A DNA stretch of 46,468 nt. It comes from Myxococcota bacterium. GTDB lineage: Bacteria > Myxococcota_A > Polyangia > Polyangiales > Houyiibacteriaceae. The DNA is taken from contig JALOQC010000091.1 of NCBI GenBank assembly GCA_025453555.1, positions 1 through 46,468 on the forward strand, given 5' to 3'. The notes under the pieces were generated by a model. It ran no database searches, was not told the origin of the DNA, and worked only from the letters and a program-made list of their open reading frames with translations. Positions 15,166-25,273 of this stretch are shown piece by piece (position 1 is the stretch's first letter; each line of letters opens with the position of its first letter). Position numbers and translations under genes: made by a program.

Positions 15166-16614
15166 TCAGGATTGATCACTTCTCGGGGCGAATAGCCGCT
15201 GGGCCAGGACCAGCTGGCGCAGCTCTTGGAAGCCTCGGGAAAGCGTCATCCATCCAGGCGGGCCGTTGTTCTTGAGGTGCCCTCCCATCCGAGCAACGGC
15301 GTACAGCACGGCGGTCGCGTCCGGATCGGCGTCGAGCTTCACCGACCAGGGGTTCTTCGGCATGGCTGCGATCGCTAGCAGGATCGCCATCTGGCTCGCC
15401 GTCATCACGGCACGCGCGGGGACGTTCGGCGCATCCCGCGCGATCGTGCGCAACAGCAGCATGTGCCATGCGATCGCGAAGCAGAACGACAGCGCGATCT
15501 TGAGGCCATGCAAGCTCTCGAGCTGAAGTCGCTCGTAGCCGCATCCGGTCTTGATGGCCTTGAAGTACTCTTCGATGAGCCAACGTGCGCGATAGGCGTC
15601 GACGACTCGGAGAACGTCTTTCGGTGATTCAATGGACTCCGTGGTTAGAAGGCGCCACTCGATCGGCGTCTGTCCATCGGGTGGATCGAGCTCTCGAACG
15701 ATCACGACGTTGACGGTGATGGTCTTCTCGGTGGCGCGACTGAGGTCCGGCCGGCACAAGGTCGTCGTGAGCGCGTGGACTCCGAGGGTCGTGCTGCGCC
15801 CGTGCCGGGCCTCTATCGGGTGACTGTCTCCGAGAAGCGCCTCAAGTCTCTGGGATTCCTGCTCATTGTGGGGGTCGAGCAACCGGCGGTCCTTCGTCTG
15901 TCGGATGACGAATCGGCCGCCACGCGAGAGGATGTTGGCCATCCACGAGTACTCGTCCGCTTCGCGATCGGCGACATGGACCACGCTGACGCCGTGCTCT
16001 CGCGCCGCGTCTTCGAGGTCGTTGGCGAGTCGGTCCCATCGCAGGAACTCGTTGTCCTCCGAGAAGTGGCGAGCACGCTCCCACTGCTTCTTGCTTATCT
16101 TCGATGGCTTCTTCTGTCGATCTCTGGGTCTAACGAGGATCTCGCATCCTCCCAAACCGAGAGGAACTGCGACGGAATCATCTCGCTGCTCTCCAGCGCT
16201 TGCCATGCAAGCGAGCAGCCCCGTGTGAGCGTAGAAACCCTCGCCGTCGTTCATCAGCTCGCCGAGACCGTCCCTCTCCTTCGTGCCGCCGAACCGCATC
16301 TCCGTCGTGTCCTGGATCGCCAGCACCCAGAGGCCGGACGCCGAGGCCTGGACCGCCCGTTGCCAGCTGCATGTGACGTGAGGAGCGACGAGCTCACCGC
16401 TGTCGACACGCGGGTTGTTGAAGAAGCGGTAGGCGCCCTCGAGCTGGGCCGAGTCCTTCATCGCGCGCGGCAAGCTGCTCTCGGGAGCCGCCGACCACGC
16501 ACCGAAGATCAGCCGCGCTCGGTCGTCGAGCCGCTTGTCGCCGAGATCGATGTCCTCGAGCTCGATCTCTTGGGGGCGTGGTTCGAAGGGAAGAGAGACG
16601 GTCGTTCGGGCCAT
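15166..16614 (-). CDS. IS4-family transposase (Tn5/IS50-like)
   Basis: 482 aa, close to Tn5 transposase in length and apparently intact. The N-terminal domain contains LGDKRLDDRA, typical of the group. The DDE catalytic residues are D102 (AIQDTTEM), D216 (HVADREADEY) and E348 within YRARWLIEEYFKAIK, which exactly fits the IS4 signature Y-x2-R-x3-E-x6-K (Y341, R344, E348, K355). The stop codon lies within the left inverted repeat. A strong hairpin lies just upstream of the start and may keep expression low. Confidence 0.93.
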   Translation of the reverse strand: MARTTVSLPFEPRPQEIELEDIDLGDKRLDDRARLIFGAWSAAPESSLPRAMKDSAQLEGAYRFFNNPRVDSGELVAPHVTCSWQRAVQASASGLWVLAIQDTTEMRFGGTKERDGLGELMNDGEGFYAHTGLLACMASAGEQRDDSVAVPLGLGGCEILVRPRDRQKKPSKISKKQWERARHFSEDNEFLRWDRLANDLEDAAREHGVSVVHVADREADEYSWMANILSRGGRFVIRQTKDRRLLDPHNEQESQRLEALLGDSHPIEARHGRSTTLGVHALTTTLCRPDLSRATEKTITVNVVIVRELDPPDGQTPIEWRLLTTESIESPKDVLRVVDAYRARWLIEEYFKAIKTGCGYERLQLESLHGLKIALSFCFAIAWHMLLLRTIARDAPNVPARAVMTASQMAILLAIAAMPKNPWSVKLDADPDATAVLYAVARMGGHLKNNGPPGWMTLSRGFQELRQLVLAQRLFAPRSDQS

Positions 16615-16631
16615 CCCCCCTTGGATCAGAC

Positions 16632-16664
16632 GTCAGCCCGCCGCGCAAGCGGTGGCGGGCTGAC
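16632..16664 (-). promoter_or_regulatory. Hairpin upstream of the transposase start
   Basis: GTCAGCCCGCC (16632-16642) pairs perfectly with GGCGGGCTGAC (16654-16664). It lies between the right inverted repeat and the start codon at 16614. IS10 and IS50 use such structures to block translation from read-through transcripts; the same role is inferred here. Confidence 0.6.
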
Positions 16665-16743
16665 GAAGTGATAGATCTTGAGGGGGGGACACTTCCCCCG
16701 CCGTGAGCGAAGCGCGGAGCGCGTAGCGAACAAAAGACGCGCG

Positions 16744-17802
16744 TCACTCGCCGGCGCACTCGTTCTCTCGTCGCGCACGCGCTTCGCGGGCGGCGCGTCC
16801 GACCTCGGTGATCTCGAGGACACGTTCGAGCGTGCGGCAGGCTTCGGCGCGATCGCCCGCGTCGCGCTGCATCGCGGAGAGCTCGAGCAGCGCGTCGTCG
16901 CGCAGGCGCGAGGTCTCGAACTCGTCCACCAGCGCCTCGTAGCTCTCCGCCGCGGCGACGCGATCGCCCGCGTCGCGGTGGATCCGCGCGAGGCGAAGGC
17001 GCGCTTCGGGGAACGCGGGCAGCGTGTAGCTGCCCATCATCGTCGTGGTCTCCGCGCGCTGCAGCAGCGCTTCGAGGTGCGCGATCGCTTCCTCGCGGTG
17101 GCCGTCTTCCTGCGCGAGCTCCGCGAGCCGGAGCAGCGCGTCGTCCCAACGTTCGCCTTGCGGGTACGGGTGCCGCTCCACGAGCCGCGCGAGGGTGGCG
17201 CGCGCCGCGGCTCGGCGATCGAGGGCGAGCTCGAGCTCGTGCGCGCGCCAGAGCAGATCGTCGCCGAGGGTCGTCTCCGCGAGGCTCGCGTCGAGCGTGC
17301 GCAGCAACGCGAGCGCGGCTTCTTGGCTCTCGTTCGCCTCGACGTACCCGAGCCAATGGTGCAGCGCGCGCCCGCCGAGGCCGTCGTCGGGATACTCGCG
17401 CACCACCCGCTCGAAGCCTTGGAGCGCGCGCGGCACGTCGTCGGTGCGCTCGAAGCGGAGCAGCGCGGCGTCGTAGAGCGCGCGCGCGGTGCGGCGCGAG
17501 GGCGGGCGCGTGGCCGCGATCGCGTCGAGGATCACGACCGCCTCTTCGTCGCGGCCCGCGTCGCGGAGCGCGCGCGACTGTCGGTAGAGCGCTTCGTCGC
17601 GATCCACACGCCGATCCGCGGTCTCGGCCGCGCTGGCGAACGCGCGGATGGCTTCGTCGTGACGCCCGTGACGCGTGTGGCGTTCGCCTTCCGCGAGCGC
17701 GTCGAGGTGCGCGGCGCTCTCCGGTCGCGAGAGCGTGGGTGGGCACGCGGTCCCGAGGACCGTCAGCGAGGTCGCGAGCGCGAGCGAAGGAGAGAGGCGC
17801 AC
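16744..17802 (-). CDS. TPR-repeat lipoprotein
   Basis: 352 aa, GTG start. The N-terminal signal ends at LGTAC, a weak lipobox. The rest is a run of tetratricopeptide-like helical pairs (GRHDEAIRAFASAAETA, GRDEEAVVILDAIAATRP, RALQGFERVVREYPDDG, GHREEAIAHLEALLQRAE, DRVAAAESYEALVDEFE, DRAEACRTLERVLEITE). Probably a periplasmic protein-binding scaffold. It follows the threonine aldolase with a 210-bp gap containing repeats, so it may be transcribed separately. Confidence 0.8.
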   Translation of the reverse strand: MRLSPSLALATSLTVLGTACPPTLSRPESAAHLDALAEGERHTRHGRHDEAIRAFASAAETADRRVDRDEALYRQSRALRDAGRDEEAVVILDAIAATRPPSRRTARALYDAALLRFERTDDVPRALQGFERVVREYPDDGLGGRALHHWLGYVEANESQEAALALLRTLDASLAETTLGDDLLWRAHELELALDRRAAARATLARLVERHPYPQGERWDDALLRLAELAQEDGHREEAIAHLEALLQRAETTTMMGSYTLPAFPEARLRLARIHRDAGDRVAAAESYEALVDEFETSRLRDDALLELSAMQRDAGDRAEACRTLERVLEITEVGRAAREARARRENECAGE

Positions 17803-18012
17803 GGTCGGATCGAACGGAACGAGAGAGTACGAGAGGGTCGCGGAGGGCGTCGAGAAGTCGAACTGAGCGTCGAACTGAGCTGGGAGCTGAGCTGGGCTGA
17901 GCTGGGAGAGACTTCGAAGCGAGAATCCGATTTGAATCCGTGGAACGTTCGGACTCGGCTCATGGGCTCGGACGGGCGACGTCGGTCGGCGAGACGAAGA
18001 CGGGGCGTGAGC
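17803..18012. other. Intergenic region with short direct repeats
   Basis: No gene. Contains GTCGAACTGAGC twice (about 17858-17880) and three GAGCTGGG-type repeats (about 17878-17908), in the leader of the TPR lipoprotein gene. No clear promoter seen. Confidence 0.5.
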
Positions 18013-19023
18013 TCAGCCCGCGAGCTCCGCGAGCGCACGGAGCGCGCCGTCGATCGCGGCGTCGTCGAGATCGCGGTGGGTGACGGCGCGGATCCGTCGC
18101 GCGCCGATCGCACCGAGCGCGACGCCGAGCTCCTTGGCACGCGCGAGGAAGGTCGGCGCGTCGAGCGCGACGTCGAACGCGACGATGTTCGTCTCGACGC
18201 TCGCGGGATCGCAGCCGAAGCCGAGCTCCGCGAGCCCCTCCGCGAGGCGCTTCGCTCGCGCGTGATCCGTGACCAGGTCCGCGCGGTGATGTTCGAGCCC
18301 GTGGATCGCCGCCGCCGCGAGGATCCCCGCTTGGCGCATCGCGCCGCCCGCGCGACGGCGAAGACGCAGCGCTTCGTCGCGACGCGCGGCTGGGAAACAC
18401 ACCGCAGAGCCGACCGGTGCGCCGAGGCCCTTGCTGAAGCAGACGCTCACCGTGTCGAAGGGCTCCGCAAGCTCCCGCGGCGAGAGCCCCGTGGTCGCGC
18501 TCGCGTTCCAGAGCCGCGCGCCGTCGAGGTGGAGCCCGAGACCGGCCTCCCTCGCGCGTGCCGCGACCGCGATCACCTGCGCTTGCGGAAACACGCGACC
18601 GCCCGAGTGGTTGTGCGTGTTCTCGAGCGCGACCGCCGCTTGGCGCGCGTAGTAGAAGGCGTGTGGACGCAGGCGCGGCTCGAGCGCGTCGACGTCGAAG
18701 AGGCCACCTCCCGGAATCGGCGTGAGCTGGATCCCGCTGCTGCCCGCCGCCGCGCCGCTCTCGTAGAGCAGGACGTGCGCGTCCTCGCCCACCAAGATCT
18801 CCTCGCCGCGCGCGCCGTGGAGCGCGAGCGCGAGCTGGTTCGCGAGGGTCCCGGACGGCACGAAGAGCGCGCTCTCTTTGCCGAGCAGCGCCGCGACGTG
18901 CTCCTCGAGCCGCCGCACGGTGGGGTCTTCGCCGTAGACGTCGTCGCCGACCTCCGCGGAGGCCATGGCGCGACGCATCGCGTCGGTGGGACGGGTGACG
19001 GTGTCGGAGCGGAGATCGATCAC
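18013..19023 (-). CDS. ltaE: Low-specificity L-threonine aldolase
   Basis: 336 aa PLP enzyme that cleaves threonine/allo-threonine to glycine and acetaldehyde. Visible: N-terminal [31 protein letters not shown] (PLP phosphate binding), [12 protein letters not shown] (Asp contacts PLP nitrogen) and [14 protein letters not shown] with the PLP lysine. Length is normal for the family. The GTG start at 19023 gives the conserved N-terminus MIDLRSDT directly. It lies 49 bp downstream of the frameshifted VWA gene on the same strand. Confidence 0.95.
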   Translation of the reverse strand: MIDLRSDTVTRPTDAMRRAMASAEVGDDVYGEDPTVRRLEEHVAALLGKESALFVPSGTLANQLALALHGARGEEILVGEDAHVLLYESGAAAGSSGIQLTPIPGGGLFDVDALEPRLRPHAFYYARQAAVALENTHNHSGGRVFPQAQVIAVAARAREAGLGLHLDGARLWNASATTGLSPRELAEPFDTVSVCFSKGLGAPVGSAVCFPAARRDEALRLRRRAGGAMRQAGILAAAAIHGLEHHRADLVTDHARAKRLAEGLAELGFGCDPASVETNIVAFDVALDAPTFLARAKELGVALGAIGARRIRAVTHRDLDDAAIDGALRALAELAG

Positions 19024-19072
19024 GGGCCGCGGAGGGTAGCAGCTCGCGGCCCTCGGGCTCGACGGGTCGCGA

Positions 19073-22000
19073 TCACTCCGCCGGAACGCACGTGTACGCG
19101 AGCGCCATCTCGGTCAGCACGGGCGAACGCGCGCGGTCGACGCTGCCTTGGAGCACCGCGGTGACCCGCAGGTACGGGAGGTCGTCGGGCATGCCGGCGA
19201 GGCGCAGGAGCTCCGTCACGTTGCGTGGGGGCGCAGGTCCCGTCGCGTCGACCATGACGCGCACCGGGGTCGCCGAGGGCACGTCCGCCTCGCGCGCTGC
19301 GGTGCGGATCTCGAAGACGATCGCGGTGCCGGCCGGGAAGTCTGCGATCCACGTCAGATCACCCCACACCGGCCGGTTCGGTGGCACGTCGCAGCCATCG
19401 GTGACGTCGTAGTCGCGCCAGTAGCGACCGGTGATCGGCGCGCACGGGAACTGCCCCGTGAGCGTCGCGTCCGGGTTCGTGAGCAGCGTATTGCAGGCGG
19501 TGCCGCAGAGCTCGATGGTGTCCGAGTCCACGCGGCGCCAGCCCTGCCGCCCCGAGCACGAGGTCGTGGTCTCGGGGTCGTTGCACGTCAGCAACGTCGA
19601 ATCGAGGCGCACTTCGCCGAGGCAGGCGACGTCCGCGTCGATCTCGCCGCTCACGTCCATCTCGCACGAGCGCGTGCCGACCACGATGGTGTTCACGGCG
19701 GTGACGAGGCCGCTCGGATCGGTGGCGACCCAGTACGGCGCGCCCGACGCCGGTGGCGACCCAGTACGGCGCGCCCGACGCCACACCCACACCCGCGTTC
19801 GCGATGTCCTGCAGATGAGAGGCCGCCACGCCGGTGCCGACGCTGATCACGAAGGTGCGGATGCCGTTGGTGAAGCCACGCCGGACCTCGTTCACGACGG
19901 CGGCACGCGGATTGGCCGCACATCCGTTGGGCTCACCATCCGTCACGAGGACCACGAAGGGCGGTCCGTCCGGCGGAGGCGACGCGATGATCTGATTGTA
20001 CGTGGCTTGGAGCGCCTCGAAGGTCGGGGTGGTTCCGTTGGTGACCTCGGGTCGGAAGAAGGCGTCGATGTTCGTGTAGTTGTTCAACTGCATCGTGCGG
20101 GATCCCGCGGTGCTCCGCAGCGGGGTCGTACAGCTCGCCGAGTACGTCTGCAGGCCGAAGCGCACCGTGCTCTGGAGCTGCCCGACCACGCCTCGGTCGA
20201 CGCCCGTGCCGGTGCGGCCGATGATCGCGTCCTTCGAGGCCTGCCAGCGCGTGCGCCCCCCACCGAAGTTGCTGTCCATCGAGCCCGAACGATCCACGAC
20301 GAACATGACGTTCGGGATCACACGCGCCGCCCCGACCTCGACCGTCGCGCAGGCCGGCACCGCGGGCGGCACCACGATGCGGACCTCCTTCTCGAAGGCG
20401 ATCGTCGAGTCGTTGAAGAGGACGCGGATCCAGAACGTGAACGCCTGCGCGGTGGCGCTCGGCATCACGACGTCGTTGCGGAAAGAGACCTCGAAGTTGG
20501 TGTCGGTTCCGGGGAGACAACCATCGAACCGGTTGCCGCTGCGCGACTGACAGCTCCCACGCGGGCCCCAGCTCGCGGCCACGATGTTCTCGACGAATTC
20601 TCGTTCGTCGAAGGTCGGTGTGGCCGGGTTGTCGACCGCGATCGCGCTGACGTCGACCCGCGAATAATCCGCGAGGTAGCGCACCGCGTCGACGATCGCC
20701 GCGGACAATCCGGTTCCGTCGGGCGGGATGCTGAACACGAACGGGTTCCCCGTCGCGTCCACGGAGTTGGTCGCGTACGCGAGCGCGTTCAAATCCTGCA
20801 TCGTCTGTGCTTCGCGGCCCGACGACTCGATGGAGATGACCTTGATGCCGCGCGCGACGAGCGCGTTGGTCACGTTGGACCACGACTGCGCGGGGATCGC
20901 GAAGCCGGTCGCGGACGTGAAGGGGTCGAGGTTCGACTCGAAGCCGACGTTGCCGCCGCCGAGGTTCACGTCGTCGACCCAGACGGTGTCGCTGCCCGCG
21001 TTCACGCTGCCGTCCTTCGAGTAGACGAGCGTGAGCGTGTGGGCACCGGCGGCCACGCTGCGCGTCCACTGCGTCCAGCCGATGCTGCCCGAGTAGCGGT
21101 TCACCTCGACCCCGTCGAGGATCACGCGGAAGAAGTCGAAGTTGGCCTCGCTGCTGACGCGGTACCAGAACGAGATCGTGGTGGTCGCGGCGAGCGTGAA
21201 GGTCGCGCTCATCGCGCTGACCTGGTTGTGCGTGATCGTCGCCGCGCGCGCGGAGCGGCTCCCCGACCGACGCTCGCCGGTCGTCCGCTCCCACATCGCG
21301 GGCGTGGTGCTGACGTAGTCGTACGCGGGGATCGTCCCGTTGTGGAACGGCGCGTCCGTGATGAGCACGACCACCGGGATCGCGTCCTCGCGGAAGCACG
21401 GATAGCCCCAGCGCGCGCCGGGACACCCGCCCTTCGGCGCGAGGAACGCTCCGTAGCCGCCTCCCGTCGCGACCGCCCACAGCGCTTGGCTCTGGCTCTC
21501 CGGCCAGTCGTTGCCGTTGTGCAGCGCGAGGCCGTTCACCGCGGTCTGCGCGGCCGCGACGCCGTCGGTGATGTCGAGCAAGTTGCGGTAGACGTCGTCG
21601 CCGCCCGCGCCGTAGGGCGAGACCGGGAAGTCGTCGTGGTAGCCGACCCCGAACCACGCGTCGGGGATCGCGCAGCGGATCGCGCCGATGACGCCTCCGG
21701 TGCAGCCGCCGAGCGTGCCGCTGGTCAGGCCGCTGCGGAGGTTGTTGATCTCGCCGCCCATCGAGCCGGTGGTGTCGACGAGGAAGTACACGTCGACCGT
21801 GCGGACCTGCACGTCGATGAGGCACGGGTCCATGACGGCGGGGCCGCCGAACGGGAGCTCGTGGTAGATGCCGGGCGTGCCGGTCCCGGCGGGACACCCG
21901 AAGAGCTCGGGCACGCCGGGCGTCGAGGGGCAGTCGTCCGCGATGTCCGGCACCCCGTCGCGATCGCGATCGGCGCTGCTCGGCGTGCCGGTGGTGCTCG

Positions 22001-22481
22001 GGGGAAGACGGATGCCGCCTGCGCCCGGGTCGTACTCGACCCCGTCGCTGTTGTCGTCGGTGAGGTCCGTCGCGTCCGGGCGGTCGGTGCTGATGCGGCA
22101 GCTCGGGTTGCAGACGTTGCACTGCTCGGGGCCGCCGATGAGCGCCGCGCTCGCGGAGCGATTCACGACGGAGAACGCCGGCAGCTCGTACGTCTCGACG
22201 TGCTCACACGCCCCCCACTGCCCTTCGACGCAGTATCGCGTTCCCGATCCACACACGTAGTTGCCGCCACGAAGCCCGTGATCGACCCAACAACCGACCG
22301 GTTCATCGTCCGGATCACAGGGACAACCCTCGTCCGGCTCTGGACAGAATGTTCCGGCGTCGCTGGTGAGCACCACGGGCGGAGGACGCGTGTTTTCCCC
22401 TGCGGGATCGACCGGCTCGCGATCGCAGGCGGCGAGCACGAGCAGAGAGAGGACGAGGCGCGCGCGAAGATTCGAAGTCAT
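19073..22481 (-). pseudogene. Large VWA-domain lipoprotein, frameshifted by a 31-bp tandem duplication
   Basis: The gene starts at the ATG at 22481 (signal and lipobox LVLAAC). It encodes a Cys-rich head, a calcium-binding-type DRDRDGVPDIADDC motif and a VWA domain with the metal site VDTTGSMGG. An inserted beta-sandwich-like segment (FWYRVSSEANFDFFRV) follows, then a second VWA domain with VDRSGSMD and FVVLVTDGEPNGC. At 19721-19782 a 31-bp segment occurs twice in tandem, duplicating ASGAPYWVAT and shifting frame. The remaining C-terminus (DPSGLVTAVNTIVVG to the stop at 19073) continues in another frame. Removing one copy restores a continuous frame of 1125 aa (3409 minus 31 is divisible by 3). 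As read, translation runs on out of frame to 19359. Confidence 0.85.
19721..19782. repeat. 31-bp direct duplication causing a frameshift
   Basis: Two perfect adjacent copies of a 31-bp unit beginning GGTGGCGACCCAGTACGG (19721-19751 and 19752-19782). Because 31 is not a multiple of three, the reading frame of the VWA gene is broken between them. Confidence 0.95.
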
Positions 22482-22630
22482 GCTCGCGCGCGCTTCCTGC
22501 AAAGATCGTGACCAGCTCGACGCGTGACGACCGATCCCGGGATCGTTCGTGATTTCGCCGATCGACGGGTGACGATCTTCGTCGCTCCCTGACCGATCTT
22601 CGGCACTCGACGACCGATCCCGAAAGATCT
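22482..22630. other. Intergenic region upstream of the VWA gene
   Basis: No gene. ACGACCGATCCCG occurs twice (about 22527 and 22611), and related GACCGATCTTC/GACGATCTTCG segments lie between. On the minus strand this is the leader of the VWA lipoprotein. Function not evident. Confidence 0.45.
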
Positions 22631-23630
22631 TCACGACGCCTCCGCCGCCACGCACGTCGGTGCGCCACCGCTCGCCGGCGGCGCACACACCGCGCCCACC
22701 TCGCAGCTCGCGCTCGTCGCGCACGTTCCGCCGGCGGGCACGCACTCGCGCACGCCGTCGCCCCAGAGGTCGGCGCAGGTGAAGCCCCCGCCGCAATCCG
22801 ACGGGCCGTCGCACGGCCCCTGCGCCTGACACGCGAGCGCCTTCGCGGTCGGGTCGTAGCCGCAGACCGAGTTGCGGCAGTCTTCGTTCGCAACTGAAGA
22901 AGGGTGGGCACGCCCCCGCGAAGCTCGAGCAGCGGCGCGAGACGCGCGTGCAATACGGGCGCGCCCAGGTGTCGGCGTCTTGGCAGAAGAAGCTGAACGG
23001 ACACCCCGCGTCCGCGCACGACACGCGCCGATCGACGCACGCACCGCTCTCGCACGCGAAGCCGACCGCGCAGTCGCGCGAGTCGGTGCATCCACCGGTC
23101 GGATGCAGGCAGACCTCGGCCGTCGAACCGTCGAGCGCGCGGGCCGCGAAACACTCGCTCCCGACGGGGCAATCGGAGGCGTCGACGCAGGCATGACCGC
23201 CGGGCTGACAGGTCGTGCGTCCGCAGCCGTCGGGCACGCAGCGCAGGCCTGCCACGCACGCGGGCGAGGCTTCGGGATCGCACTCCGGCACGCCGCAGCG
23301 GCAGAGGTCGAAGCGTCCTTCCTCGTCGAGGCAGTCGTCGCCGAAGGTGTACGAGCCTCCGTCGAAGCTCCCCGCGTCGCGCATGCCCGCGTCGCGTCCG
23401 GCGTCGGGATCGATCGTCGCGTCGTCGAGCCCCGCGTCATCGAGCCCCGCGTCGTCGATCGTCGCGCCGTCGAAGCCCGCGTCGCGCGTGCCACCGTCGC
23501 GTGGCGTGGGCGGAGGCACGGCGTCGTCGCCGCATCCGATCGCCGCGACGAGCATCACGCTCGCGAACCACGTCGCGTGACGACGTGCGTTGCGTCGCCC
23601 CGTCGCTGCTCGCGCCGATCCCTCGTCCAT
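22631..23630 (-). pseudogene. Cys-rich lipoprotein with a frameshift
   Basis: Start taken at the ATG at 23630; an ATG at 23675 overlapping the upstream stop (TGATG) is an alternative. A signal with lipobox AAIGC is followed by DAG/DDAG repeats and a long series of Cys-rich modules (CVDASDCPVGSECF, CTDSRDCAVGFACESGACV). Near 22887-22893 the frame breaks. The upstream frame ends its sense part at ACPPFFSC, and the Cys-rich pattern resumes in another frame at NEDCRNSVCGYD and runs to the stop at 22631 (EVGAVCAPPASGGAPTC). The length 1000 nt equals 999 plus one, so one extra base explains the break. Genuine mutation or sequencing error cannot be told apart here. Confidence 0.75.
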
Positions 23631-23674
23631 CACGAGCGATCTCTCGTGCCTCACGTCGTTCCTCACGACGTCCA

Positions 23675-24985
23675 TCACGAGCCGCATCGAAGCCTCCGCG
23701 CGACGAGCTCGGTGCCGCCGTCTCCCGTGGGCTCGGCCCACGTCACCACGATCGCGCCGTCGTTCCCCACCGCGACCCGCACCGGGCCGCCGTCCACGGT
23801 CGTCGGATCGAGGTTCGTCAGCGCGGTGCGCTCTCCGTTCGTGGTCACGAGCGCGAGTCGGATCCTCGGCCCTTCGAGGTCGGTGTCGGAGGTCGCGCGA
23901 AACGCGACCGCGTAGCCACCCGCGAACGCCGCGACGCCCGGTGAGTGCCCGCGGCTCGTACCCGGGGTGACGACGGTCTCGAGGCCCGCCGCGCCTCCGG
24001 TCGCCGCGCTCAAAGGACGAAAGCGCACCTCTTGGCGCGAGCCGCCGCCCGCCACGTCGACGTCGAACACCACCGCGAGCTGACCCGCCGGCGTCTGCGC
24101 GACCGAGACCACACCGGCCGCGTTCGCCTGCGTGCTCACCGTCTGCACTGCGCCGCTCGCCATCGCGTCGGCGTCGAGCGGTCGCGCGACGATCGACGCG
24201 CCGTCGTCCGCCGAGCGCGCCCACACCACGACGCTGCCGTCCCCACGCGCCGCGATCGCGGGCTCGTTCGCGGGCGGATCGGTGATCGACGCGACGCTGC
24301 CCTGCACCGCGCCGTCCGCACCGAGCCGCACCGCCTGCAGCCGCCGCGTGCTCGCGAGCACCTCTTCTTCCACGAAGGTCGCGACCACCGACGTGCCGAC
24401 GCGCGCGAGCGCGAGCCGATCGTGCACGTGCCCCGCGCGTGATGTCGAGATCACGCGCGCGTCACCCACCGGGTTGCCCATCGCGTCGAGCGCGCGCGTG
24501 ACGACCTCGAAGCCGCGTCCGTCGTTGTCGTGCCAGCCCGCGACGAAGCCGGCTGCCGTCGCGACCAACGCGGGCGCGCGCTCGCTCGCGAAGTTGTCGG
24601 TGATCGTGATGGGCGCGCTCGGCGCTCCGCTCGACGGCACGTACCGCGCGAGCACGTCGTCGAAGCCGCCCTCGTTGAGGGTGTAGAGCACCACGAACCC
24701 CGCGCTCCCCGCCGCCACCGCGACGTGCCGCGCTCCGGTGCGCGCGTCCGAGCCGAGCACGATCCGGTCGTCGTCCGTGGTCACGCAGTCCGTGGGAACG
24801 GACGTCCCGGAATCTTCGTCCGGGATGCTGCCGTCCGCGACCGGGGTCTCCCCGTCACGTGACGTTCCGCCGTCCTCCGCAGAGCCGCCGTCGGGTCGCG
24901 AGGCGTCGAACCCGATCGGCGGAGGGATGTCGTCATCCCCACATCCCCACGCCAAGAGGACGGCCAGTGCGCATGTCCAGTACAC
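23675..24985 (-). CDS. Surface lipoprotein with repeated beta-strands
   Basis: 436 aa, GTG start. Short signal with lipobox AWGC, then an Asp/Gly/Ser linker. The rest is a series of about 50-residue strand repeats (FVVLYTLNEGGFDDVLARYV, FVAGWHDNDGRGFEVVTRAL, VVVWARSADDGASIVARPL, VAVGNDGAIVVTWAEPTG) that suggest a beta-propeller or similar all-beta fold. No catalytic motif is seen. Its stop overlaps a possible start of the next Cys-rich gene, consistent with an operon of exported proteins. A perfect inverted repeat lies 3 nt upstream of the GTG. Confidence 0.75.
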   Translation of the reverse strand: MYWTCALAVLLAWGCGDDDIPPPIGFDASRPDGGSAEDGGTSRDGETPVADGSIPDEDSGTSVPTDCVTTDDDRIVLGSDARTGARHVAVAAGSAGFVVLYTLNEGGFDDVLARYVPSSGAPSAPITITDNFASERAPALVATAAGFVAGWHDNDGRGFEVVTRALDAMGNPVGDARVISTSRAGHVHDRLALARVGTSVVATFVEEEVLASTRRLQAVRLGADGAVQGSVASITDPPANEPAIAARGDGSVVVWARSADDGASIVARPLDADAMASGAVQTVSTQANAAGVVSVAQTPAGQLAVVFDVDVAGGGSRQEVRFRPLSAATGGAAGLETVVTPGTSRGHSPGVAAFAGGYAVAFRATSDTDLEGPRIRLALVTTNGERTALTNLDPTTVDGGPVRVAVGNDGAIVVTWAEPTGDGGTELVARRLRCGS

Positions 24986-24988
24986 TCT

Positions 24989-25013
24989 GATACCGTACCG
25001 TACAAACGGTATC
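24989..25013. promoter_or_regulatory. Inverted repeat at the start of the 24985 lipoprotein gene
   Basis: GATACCGT (24989-24996) and ACGGTATC (25006-25013), perfect 8-bp arms with a 9-bp spacer that itself contains ACCGTAC. Its position directly before the start codon suggests a repressor operator or an mRNA structure that hides the ribosome site; no Shine-Dalgarno sequence is evident. Confidence 0.55.
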
Positions 25014-25273
25014 GTGCAACCCTGGTGGAATCACCGAAGGGAAAGCCCGGGCCCGCCGACCCCTCGACGCCAGCGAGACTGCGTGAGCTTCGCTTCGAAC
25101 GACTCCGCCTCGACCCGTGTCGAAACCTTCGCAGAAAGCGAATCATTTCCAAACCTTACCGACCGAGCGCGGTTTCGCGCCGTCGTCGGACCGCGCTCGC
25201 CTTCGTCGGACCAGGGCTCGCTTCGTCGGACCGAACGGAGCGGGATCCGACGCTCGCACCCGCGACTGCCGGA
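25014..25273. other. Intergenic region with short direct repeats
   Basis: No gene is supported. Contains three copies of TCGTCGGACC (about 25187, 25207 and 25227) spaced about 20 bp, upstream of the gene at 24985 and downstream of the His-tailed lipoprotein. Confidence 0.45.

Larger units (their letters stand above)
15164..16683. mobile_element. IS4-family insertion sequence (IS50/Tn5-like group), about 1.52 kb
   Basis: One transposase gene bounded by imperfect inverted repeats. The left end CCTCAGGATTGATCACTTC (15164-15182) matches the reverse complement of the right end GAAGTGATAGATCTTGAGG (16665-16683) at about 16 of 19 positions. G-rich runs extend just outside both ends, so the exact borders are uncertain by about 15 bp. 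No target duplication is evident. Codon use is less GC-biased than in neighbouring genes, consistent with recent arrival. Confidence 0.8.

Noticed and set aside
19359..24224. One 1621-residue minus-strand frame as a single protein
   Set aside because: It is a fusion by open frame of the Cys-rich gene's shifted end, the intergenic region and the VWA gene; separate signal peptides and the two frameshifts show distinct genes.
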